Positions 50,755 to 56,801 of a stretch of DNA of 56,801 nt are shown one piece after another (position 1 is the stretch's first letter; each line of letters opens with the position of its first letter). The position numbers and the translations under genes are program-made. Origin of the DNA: CAYONP01 sp964405335 (lineage in GTDB: Bacteria > Armatimonadota > UBA10988); assembly GCA_964405335.1 (NCBI GenBank), contig CAYONP010000031.1:1-56801 (forward strand), in the 5' to 3' direction. Under the pieces are notes generated by a model. That model searched no databases. It saw only the letters and a list, made by a program, of their open reading frames with translations, and was not told where the DNA came from.

Positions 50755-51782
50755 CGCCTCTCAGCCTGGCGCAGCTTGTCGATCACGCGCCGCACCACGT
50801 CCTCGACATAGCCCTCGGGATCGGCCTCCAGCCGCGGTCCGGCGCAGACCTGCGGCATCGGCGCGTCGGCGTCGAGCGGGCAGCCCAGCGCGCCGAGCAG
50901 CCGGTGTAGCGCGCTGCGCACGCGGGCGGTGTCGACCGCCTCCTCGGCGGCCAGCGGCAGCCGCGGAGCGCCCATGCGGAAGCCGCGCAGCTCGAGCGCG
51001 ACACGGACGCCCTCGGGGAACTGCACGCCGAAGACCACCTGCTCGATCATGTCGAGCAGCGCGTACTGCAGCCGGATCGCCTCGGCGTAGTTGCCCTCGC
51101 GGACCTGCTTCGCCGCGGTGCAGACCAGCTCGGGCACAATGCCGGCGGTGCACAGCGTGGCGCCGTCGCCGCCCATGATCAGGCTCGGGACCAGGATCTC
51201 CTCGCAGCCGATCAGGAAGCTGAAGTCGGGCCGCACCCGGCGCACGCGGTGCATCAGGTTGAGGTAACCGGGGAAGTCGCGGCTCGAGTCCTTCATCCCC
51301 ACAATGCGCGGCAGCTCGGCCAGCCGCTCGACCGTCGAGACCGCCACGTCGGTGGTGAACTGCGGAATCTTGTAAATCGCGACGTCGATCGGACTATGCC
51401 GCGCGAGCTGGGCGAAGTACTCGTAGACGTTCGGCTGCCGCAGCGGATAGTAGATGGGCGGCACAATCGCCACCGCGTGCGCGCCGATCGAGTGGTAGTA
51501 CTCACACGCGTCGAGCGTCGTGGGCAGGTCGCACTCGCTGGCGCCGGCGAGGATGGTCACCCGCCCAGCCGCCTGCTCGCAAGCGATGCGCACAATCTCG
51601 CGCCGCTCGGCCTCGTTGAAGCGCGTGAACTCGCCCGTGCTGCCGTTCGGGTAGAGCCCGTCGACGCCGCGCTGGATCAGCCATTCAACCAGCCGCCGCA
51701 GCTCCGGCTCGTTGATCCGGCCGCGCTCGTCGAGCGGCACCATGTGCGGGCAGAAGACCCCGCGCAGCTTCGCTTCGGGCAT
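50751..51782 (-). CDS. N-acetylneuraminate lyase / dihydrodipicolinate synthase family aldolase
   Basis: A 343-residue class I aldolase. The Schiff-base lysine is K164 in VGMKDSS and the tyrosine is Y137 in AIYKIPQF. The carboxylate-binding loop reads NGSTGEF (46-52); GSTGE is the form of N-acetylneuraminate lyase, while dihydrodipicolinate synthases usually have GTTGE. ATG 51782 is used because it begins the conserved domain; the frame opens 13 codons earlier without support. It is translationally coupled to the SSS symporter, a typical sugar-acid uptake and cleavage pairing. The exact keto acid is not known. Confidence 0.9.
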   Translation of the reverse strand: MPEAKLRGVFCPHMVPLDERGRINEPELRRLVEWLIQRGVDGLYPNGSTGEFTRFNEAERREIVRIACEQAAGRVTILAGASECDLPTTLDACEYYHSIGAHAVAIVPPIYYPLRQPNVYEYFAQLARHSPIDVAIYKIPQFTTDVAVSTVERLAELPRIVGMKDSSRDFPGYLNLMHRVRRVRPDFSFLIGCEEILVPSLIMGGDGATLCTAGIVPELVCTAAKQVREGNYAEAIRLQYALLDMIEQVVFGVQFPEGVRVALELRGFRMGAPRLPLAAEEAVDTARVRSALHRLLGALGCPLDADAPMPQVCAGPRLEADPEGYVEDVVRRVIDKLRQAERR

Positions 51783-51829
51783 GGACCTGCTTCCCCGGAC
51801 CGCCCGCTTCGCGAACGGCAACCCGATCC

Positions 51830-53668
51830 CTACCGCGCCAATCGGACCAAGGCCACATCCTCGCCGCCGACCTCGACCTCACGAACGACCTCGCCCGCGC
51901 GCAAGACGGCCGTACGATCCTCGGGCGCGTGATTGGCCACGCAGACCACCACCTCATCGCCCTGCCGCGCGGCGACCCAGCTCAGGTCGCTGCCCTCGAC
52001 GGCGACCGGCGGCTCGCGCGCGATACGGCGCAGCAGCTCCGCGCCGAGCGCCAGTGGCCGCGTCCGCTCAACCCAGCCGGCAAGCAGATACTCCGGCGTG
52101 GCCAGCCAGACCTCGCCGGCGCCGACGGCATGGCGGTAGACCACCGGCCGCTCCTGCTCGTCGCGGGCGATGACCTCGGCGCCGGCCGGCTCGGAGGCGA
52201 CGTGGGCGTACCAGGGCTCGGCGATCTCCTGGCCGTCGGCGAAGACGACTCGCTGCGCCGCCTCAATCCGTTGCTGCAGCCGCACGCCGGTCAGCGCCGG
52301 ATCGTCGACCAGCCGCTCGCCGTCGATCAGGTGCAGGGCATTGAGCAGCAGCCGGCCGCCGCGGGTGACGTACCGGTGCAGCACCTCGCGGAGCGCCGGC
52401 GTCCAGCGCACCGAGCCGGCCAGGGCAACGGCGGGGTAGTCGGCCAGCACTTCAGCCGACACGTCGGAGGCGACGAGGTCGAACGGCCCGAGCGGCGTGG
52501 CGGCGAAGTAGCCGGGGTAACCGTCGCGCCGCTCGATCACCGCCTCGCGTGTGCGGGCGAAGCCGGGCAGCAGTGCGTCGAGCAGGCCGGCCAGGCCGGC
52601 GTCGCTCCGCTCGGCCGGCAGCTTGCCCCAGACGCTCTCCTGCTCGTTCCAGTCCTGCCACAGATGGCCCGGCGCCCAGCCCCCGTCGGCATCGACCAAC
52701 AACGCCAGCGGCACGATCGGCCGCATCGGCTCGGGCCGCTCGCGGGCGACCTCCCAGAACGACTTCAGCTCGGCGCCCCAGGCGGCCAGCTTCCAGCCGT
52801 CGCCGTCGCGGCTGAACAGCGGTTCGGTCTCCTGCACCGTCAGCAGGCGTGCGCCGGAGACCCAGGCGAGGTAGAGCGCCCGCCGCAACGCCGCGGCCGA
52901 ATGCCCGCCGCCCGGCTGCGCCTGAGCCGCCGGCCACAGCCCCTTGTCTTCGCACGGCACCTGACCCCAGAACCAGGGCGAGACCCAGACGCCCCACGGC
53001 CGGCCGAACTGCAGGGCGCCGCCGCGCAGATAAGCGAGCTGCAGCTCCGTCGTCGGCAGATGCTCGAAGAACTCGGCGATGACCAGATCGGCGCCGGTGC
53101 GGAAGCCGCTGTGATGATGCGTGACGCAGAGATTCGGCAGATAGGCGGCGCCGGCGGCGTGCGCGGCGTCGCGCTGCCGGACGAGTTCGGCCTCGAACGC
53201 CGCCCGCCCGCCGGCGCGGTCGGTGAAGGCGTAGAGCTCGGGCAGCCGCGTGCGGAAGATCGGCCGCACGGCGCTCTGGACCAGGTCGGCGTCGAGCTCC
53301 TCGGCGTGCAGGCCGAGAAACCGCGGCCCGGCTCGCCGGGCGATCTCGGCGACCGTCTCCGGCGGGTGCAGGTCGCCCGAGCAGTCACCGCCGTACTCGA
53401 ACCCGCCGGGCCGCGCTTCGGTGCCGAGCCCACGCCGCTGGCTGATCATGAAGGCCAGGCCGTGCGCCAGGCAGGCGTCGACATCGGCCAGGATTTCGTG
53501 CTCGGCATCCCACGGCGTGTTGCCCATCGAGTAGCCGACCTTAGGAATCCAGACGAAGTTGCCGAGCCCGAGCTCGGCCAGCGCGGCGATGTTGGCCGCG
53601 CCGTGGGCGTGCCCGCCGACATAGAGCGCCGGCTCGGCGGCCAGGAGCAGCACCAGGCCGAGGCTCAT
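51830..53668 (-). CDS. Exported glycoside-hydrolase-like protein with a GATase-like domain
   Basis: A 612-residue protein with an N-terminal signal (LGLVLLLAAEPALYVGG). The first about 350 residues have the strand-helix pattern of a TIM barrel with acidic residues at strand ends (FLGLHAEELDADL, DLVIAEFFEHLP, WVSPWFWGQVPCEDKG). The next part (about 395-455) resembles the GATase-like domain of beta-galactosidase-type enzymes (YPAVALAGSVRW, RYVTRGGRLLLNALH). A C-terminal beta domain follows. No exact family is recognised. Its start overlaps the upstream hydrolase stop by four bases. Confidence 0.65.
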   Translation of the reverse strand: MSLGLVLLLAAEPALYVGGHAHGAANIAALAELGLGNFVWIPKVGYSMGNTPWDAEHEILADVDACLAHGLAFMISQRRGLGTEARPGGFEYGGDCSGDLHPPETVAEIARRAGPRFLGLHAEELDADLVQSAVRPIFRTRLPELYAFTDRAGGRAAFEAELVRQRDAAHAAGAAYLPNLCVTHHHSGFRTGADLVIAEFFEHLPTTELQLAYLRGGALQFGRPWGVWVSPWFWGQVPCEDKGLWPAAQAQPGGGHSAAALRRALYLAWVSGARLLTVQETEPLFSRDGDGWKLAAWGAELKSFWEVARERPEPMRPIVPLALLVDADGGWAPGHLWQDWNEQESVWGKLPAERSDAGLAGLLDALLPGFARTREAVIERRDGYPGYFAATPLGPFDLVASDVSAEVLADYPAVALAGSVRWTPALREVLHRYVTRGGRLLLNALHLIDGERLVDDPALTGVRLQQRIEAAQRVVFADGQEIAEPWYAHVASEPAGAEVIARDEQERPVVYRHAVGAGEVWLATPEYLLAGWVERTRPLALGAELLRRIAREPPVAVEGSDLSWVAARQGDEVVVCVANHAPEDRTAVLRAGEVVREVEVGGEDVALVRLAR

Positions 53669-55002
53669 CCGTCGCGCTTTTCAACCGGCACCGCGGCGCG
53701 CGGGTCGCCGATCTTGCGGTGCGCCAGCTCGACCGCGTCGAGCGGATCGCCCAGCCCCGTCTCGGCCATCCGCCGGGCGCGATGCGCCTCGCACCGGGCG
53801 CGCAGCGCGGTCACGATTTCGGGTCGCTCATCGGCCAGGTTGTTCTGCTCGCCTGGATCGGTCGAGAGGTTGTAGAGCTCGACCGGCGGCGTGCCGTGGT
53901 GCGGGTCCTCGAGGTCGATGATCAGCTTCCACTCGGCGGTGCGCCAGCCGTACTTCTTCAGCCAGGTGCTCTCACACAGGTAGACCTCGTCGCAGGTGCC
54001 GGCGTCCCAGCCGCTCTCGATCAGCGGCAGCAGGCTGGCGCCGGGCAGTTCGTCGTCGCCCGGCAGGCCGAGGGCCTCGAGCACCGTCGGCACAATGTCG
54101 TAGTGGGTGACCAGCCCGCCGCGCCGCTCGCCCGCGCCGAGGGTGGGGTGGACCAGGATCAGCGGCACGTGCAGGTTGGTCTCGTACAGGCCGTGGTGGT
54201 CGTACCACATCTCGTGCTCATCGAGCTCCTCGCCGTGGTCGGCGGTGATCACCACCAGCGTGTCGCTCCACAGGTCGTGCTCGTCGAGCCGCGCCCAGAG
54301 ATGCTGCAGGCAGGCGTCCTGATAGGCGACGGCCGCGTCGTATTGCGCGTTGGGAAACTCGAGGTCGGTGACGCCGGGCATCCAGCTCGCGAAGTAGTCG
54401 CGCAGCGCCTCGTAGGTCGCCCACATCCGCCGCGCCGAGGGATTGTCCGGGTCCTTCTCGTCGCCGGCGTAGAACATCCGGTCGAATGGCGGAGGCGGCA
54501 GATAGGGCGTGTGCGGGTCCCAGTAGTGGCAGTAGAGGAACCACGGCCGGTCCTGATCGAGACAGGCGTCGAGCGCGCGGAACGCCGTCTGGTTGACCGC
54601 CTCGCCTTTGCGCCAGGGCTCGGTCGGTGCGGTGCTCCAGGCGTAGCCCTCGTACCACTCGAAGCCGCGCTTGAACCATCGCCCCAGGTTGTCGGCGGCG
54701 GCGCAGAACCAGCCGGCGTCGCTCAGGCGCTGGGCCAGGCTGAGGCAGCCCTCGCCGCAGACCGGCGCGCCGTCGCCCGAGTGCTGGCCGACGATGCGGT
54801 GATCGAAGGTGTCGCGGCCGGTGAACATCGTGGTGTGGGCGGGGAAGGTCGGGATCACCGGTGCGAGGCAGGTCTCGAACAGCACGCCGCCGTCGGCCAC
54901 CTGGTCGAGGTGCGGCGAGGTGTTGCGGTAGTGGCCATAGCAGCCGAGCCGGTCGGCGCGCAGCGTATCGAGCGAGAAGAGGAGCAGGTTCCGCGGTAAC
55001 AT
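53665..55002 (-). CDS. Sulfatase-like hydrolase (alkaline phosphatase superfamily) lacking the formylglycine motif
   Basis: A 445-residue protein with the sulfatase fold. The metal-binding N-terminus LLLFSLDTLRADRLG (6-20), ADHGEELDEHEMWYDHHGLYE near 245 and YNLSTDPGEQNNLAD near 400 are family-typical. The nucleophile site, however, reads PTFPAHTTMFTGR: Thr52 stands where the formylglycine Cys/Ser should be, and His56 where Arg is expected. Members with Ser or Thr here may be phosphodiesterases, phosphoglycerol- or phosphonate-type hydrolases. No Tat or Sec signal is visible. It is the first gene of the hydrolase-aldolase-symporter operon. Confidence 0.87.
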   Translation of the reverse strand: MLPRNLLLFSLDTLRADRLGCYGHYRNTSPHLDQVADGGVLFETCLAPVIPTFPAHTTMFTGRDTFDHRIVGQHSGDGAPVCGEGCLSLAQRLSDAGWFCAAADNLGRWFKRGFEWYEGYAWSTAPTEPWRKGEAVNQTAFRALDACLDQDRPWFLYCHYWDPHTPYLPPPPFDRMFYAGDEKDPDNPSARRMWATYEALRDYFASWMPGVTDLEFPNAQYDAAVAYQDACLQHLWARLDEHDLWSDTLVVITADHGEELDEHEMWYDHHGLYETNLHVPLILVHPTLGAGERRGGLVTHYDIVPTVLEALGLPGDDELPGASLLPLIESGWDAGTCDEVYLCESTWLKKYGWRTAEWKLIIDLEDPHHGTPPVELYNLSTDPGEQNNLADERPEIVTALRARCEAHRARRMAETGLGDPLDAVELAHRKIGDPRAAVPVEKRDG

Positions 55003-55050
55003 GCACGACTCCGCCGGCGCAGGTTCCGGCGGGCGCCGCCGAGTCCTCCG

Positions 55051-56172
55051 TCAGCCGTCGGCATAGGCGGCGATGCGGCTGGCCGGGACCGAGTTGGTCA
55101 CCTTCATGTGCGCGCCGATGATCATGGTGGCCAGGCCGACCACCTTGCCCTCGAGGGTGACCACCGGCCCGCCGGAGTTGCCCATCTCGGCGGCGATATC
55201 GGCCTCGATCCAGCTCGCCTCGCCGCGGCTGCCGCGCCGCACCGCGGTGATGTTGCCGCCGCGCACGCTGATCGTCGGGCCGTAGGCGCTGGTGCTGACC
55301 ACCGAGCCGAGCGGATAGCCGAACGCGGCCACCGGCGTGCCCTCGGCGAGCTGGGGCTCGTCTGCCAGCTCTAGCGTCGGCGCGTCGCCGGTCTCGCAGG
55401 CGAGCAGGGCGATGTCGTCGGGCGTGCCGGGCGTGCCGGCGCGCAGGACGCGGGCCGGCCGGCGCTGCATCTGCGGCGTGCCGGCGCCGAACGCCACCTC
55501 GACCCGGCCGGCGCCCTCAATCACGTGCGCGTTGGTGATCACCCGCCCGCGCCGGACAACGAAGCCGCTGCCCTCCATGATCCCGTCGCCGACGATCCAG
55601 ACCGTGGCCGACTTGACCCGCTGCATCACCTCGGCCGCCATGCGGTCGGAGGGATCGAGCGTGCGCTTGGGCACAAAGCGCACAATCAGCGCCACGGCCA
55701 CCACGGCCAGCACGGCGGCGAAGACCCCGAGCACCAGCGGCCAGCGTGGCGGGTCGGGTGGCGGCAGGGCCACGCCGTCGTCGTCGGGTGCCGGCGCGGC
55801 GGCCAGGTCGAGCCGGAGCAGCGAGCCGCCGAGGCGGATCAGCGCACCCGGACGCAGCGACACGGGGCCGGTCGTGGCGCGCCCGTCGACGGCCAGGTCG
55901 GCGCCGGCCCGGGCGGCGATGCTGATGGCCTTCTCGCCGACCTGCAGCGCGGCATGGATCGGCTGCACACCGGCGTCGCCGGCGATGCGCAGGTCGCACG
56001 CCTCGGCGGCACCGAGCGTCAGCGCGCCGGGCTGCAACTCCCAGCGCTCGCCCTGCGCCGGGCCTTCGATGGCGGTCAGATAGACGGCCAACCGCGACTC
56101 CAGGCGCCCGCTTGACCAGTCACCAGCCGTTCCCTCCGTCGCACCGGTAGTGTCACGCAGCGCGGCGAGCAT
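55051..56172 (-). CDS. FHA-like domain plus membrane-anchored trypsin-like (HtrA-type) serine protease
   Basis: A 373-residue protein. Residues about 28-125 have the strand pattern of an FHA domain, but the phosphothreonine-binding Arg of GR is Ala (LTLGAAEACDLRI) and the SxxH motif is QPIH. A Pro/Asp linker and a TM helix (WPLVLGVFAAVLAVVAVALI, about 144-163) follow. The periplasmic trypsin-like domain has H216 (VITNAHVIEG), D252/D253 (PDDIALLAC) and S333 (MGNSGGPVV), so the triad is complete. There is no PDZ domain. The frame extends upstream into the divergent ferritin gene; ATG 56172 with a nearby GGAG is the more economical start. Confidence 0.88.
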   Translation of the reverse strand: MLAALRDTTGATEGTAGDWSSGRLESRLAVYLTAIEGPAQGERWELQPGALTLGAAEACDLRIAGDAGVQPIHAALQVGEKAISIAARAGADLAVDGRATTGPVSLRPGALIRLGGSLLRLDLAAAPAPDDDGVALPPPDPPRWPLVLGVFAAVLAVVAVALIVRFVPKRTLDPSDRMAAEVMQRVKSATVWIVGDGIMEGSGFVVRRGRVITNAHVIEGAGRVEVAFGAGTPQMQRRPARVLRAGTPGTPDDIALLACETGDAPTLELADEPQLAEGTPVAAFGYPLGSVVSTSAYGPTISVRGGNITAVRRGSRGEASWIEADIAAEMGNSGGPVVTLEGKVVGLATMIIGAHMKVTNSVPASRIAAYADG

Positions 56173-56257
56173 TGCTCCGCCGGCACGAATCGGCCGCCGG
56201 CGGTCATTGTGTTGTATCGTGGCGGTCCAGCAACGCTTGCGAAGGGAGGGGAGCGCC

Positions 56258-56713
56258 ATGCCCGGAACCCGCGACGAGATCATCGCCGGCCTGCGCCGCG
56301 CCTACAACATGGAGCTCGAGACGGTGATCAACTACCTCGCCTGCTCGACTATGCTCGACGGCGTGCGCGCGGCGGAGATCAAGCAGTCGCTCGGCGCCGA
56401 CATCGCCGCCGAGCTGGGCCACGCCCAGCAGTTGGCCGACCGGATCAAGACCATCGACGGCGCCGTGCCCGGCTCGCTCGAGCTGACCTGGGACCAGCAC
56501 AGCCTCCAACCGCCGGCCGACACCACCGACGTGGTGGCCGTGATCCGTGGCGTGATCGAAGCCGAGGAAGGCGCGATCGCCCACTACCAGCACTTGATCC
56601 AGCTCTGCGACGGCGTCGACTACGTCACCCAGGACCTGGTGATCACCCTCCTCGGCGACGAAGAGGGCCACCGGCGCGAGTTCAGGGGCTTCCTCAAGGA
56701 GTACACGAAGTAG
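56258..56713 (+). CDS. Ferritin-like / bacterioferritin-type diiron protein
   Basis: A 151-residue four-helix-bundle protein with two ExxH motifs (E52xxH55 in AAELGH and E135xxH138 in DEEGHRREF) plus glutamates in NMELETVINYL and IEAEEGAIAHY. This is a complete diiron ligand set, indicating iron storage or peroxide detoxification. The ATG at 56258 has GGGAGGGG upstream. It is divergent from the FHA-protease. Immediately after the stop are TAGGGC-type palindromic repeats. Confidence 0.9.
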   Translation: MPGTRDEIIAGLRRAYNMELETVINYLACSTMLDGVRAAEIKQSLGADIAAELGHAQQLADRIKTIDGAVPGSLELTWDQHSLQPPADTTDVVAVIRGVIEAEEGAIAHYQHLIQLCDGVDYVTQDLVITLLGDEEGHRREFRGFLKEYTK

Positions 56714-56801
56714 GGCGGGCTGTGCCCGCCAAGGTAGGGCCCGTTCGCCGAACGGGCCGTCATCGGCCGCCAGGTAGGGCCCGTTCGCCGAACGGGCCGT
56801 C
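56713..56801. repeat. TAGGGC-type palindromic repeats after the ferritin gene
   Basis: A GGCGGGC/GCCCGCC hairpin (about 56713-56730) is followed by a 40-bp unit at 56733-56772 and a second, truncated by the window edge, at 56773-56801. Both contain the palindrome GGCCCGTTCGCCGAACGGGCC-like core. Confidence 0.75.

Overview
This is a GC-rich bacterial chromosomal segment with tightly packed, often overlapping genes. No phage, plasmid, insertion-sequence or CRISPR content was seen. Lineage clues are a prepilin whose N-terminal helix runs on into FPVFAKAREKAR and ends with a FADGH motif, many Tat-exported Gfo/Idh/MocA proteins, several alkaline-phosphatase-superfamily (sulfatase-like) enzymes, and dispersed TAGGGC-type palindromes. 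The prepilin style is most typical of Armatimonadota. Planctomycetota, Hydrogenedentota or another sulfatase-rich phylum cannot be excluded from sequence reading alone.

Layout. 1-5.4 kb: an enolase-superfamily enzyme, tRNA-Pro(CGG), aroB overlapping an orphan microcompartment-type CoA-acylating aldehyde dehydrogenase, a DUF697-type membrane protein with a decayed P-loop, and tRNA-Arg with the unusual GCG anticodon. 5.6-22.9 kb: two divergent complex I gene clusters, nuoA-C-D-H-I-J-K-L-M-N on the minus strand and a second nuoJ-K-L-M-N on the plus strand. They leave a shared region carrying two good sigma70-type promoters. Neither has nuoB, E, F or G, and NuoI carries a C-terminal extension of three repeats. 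22.9-25.5 kb: a 37-bp palindromic tandem repeat array, a CHAD protein, and a ROK kinase fused to an Mth938/NDUFAF3-like domain. 25.5-33.1 kb: a minus-strand operon of CPCC-phosphodiesterase, FG-GAP protein, sulfatase, two Tat-exported oxidoreductases and ApbE. 33.2-35.4 kb: LacI regulator, small lipoprotein and prepilin, with twin operator-like palindromes upstream of lacI.

35.6-38.4 kb: a flotillin/NfeD pair whose NfeD member has a His-Asp repeat. 38.5-46.2 kb: a transaldolase-like aldolase, then an operon of an unknown membrane protein, three consecutive PilT-type ATPases, alanine racemase and a large lipoprotein. 46.3-56.8 kb: a five-bladed-propeller glycosidase-like protein, thiamine pyrophosphokinase, a zinc-ribbon membrane protein, a minus-strand operon (AlkP-superfamily hydrolase, glycosidase-like protein, N-acetylneuraminate-lyase-like aldolase, sodium:solute symporter), an FHA-serine protease, and a ferritin-like protein followed by more palindromic repeats.

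Taken together, the window suggests a respiring heterotroph that degrades complex, probably sulfated or acidic, carbohydrates. It has an elaborated complex I and type IV pilus/twitching functions. The observations most worth checking are the NuoI repeat extension, the second membrane-arm gene set, the ROK-Mth938 fusion beside complex I genes, and the triple pilT array.
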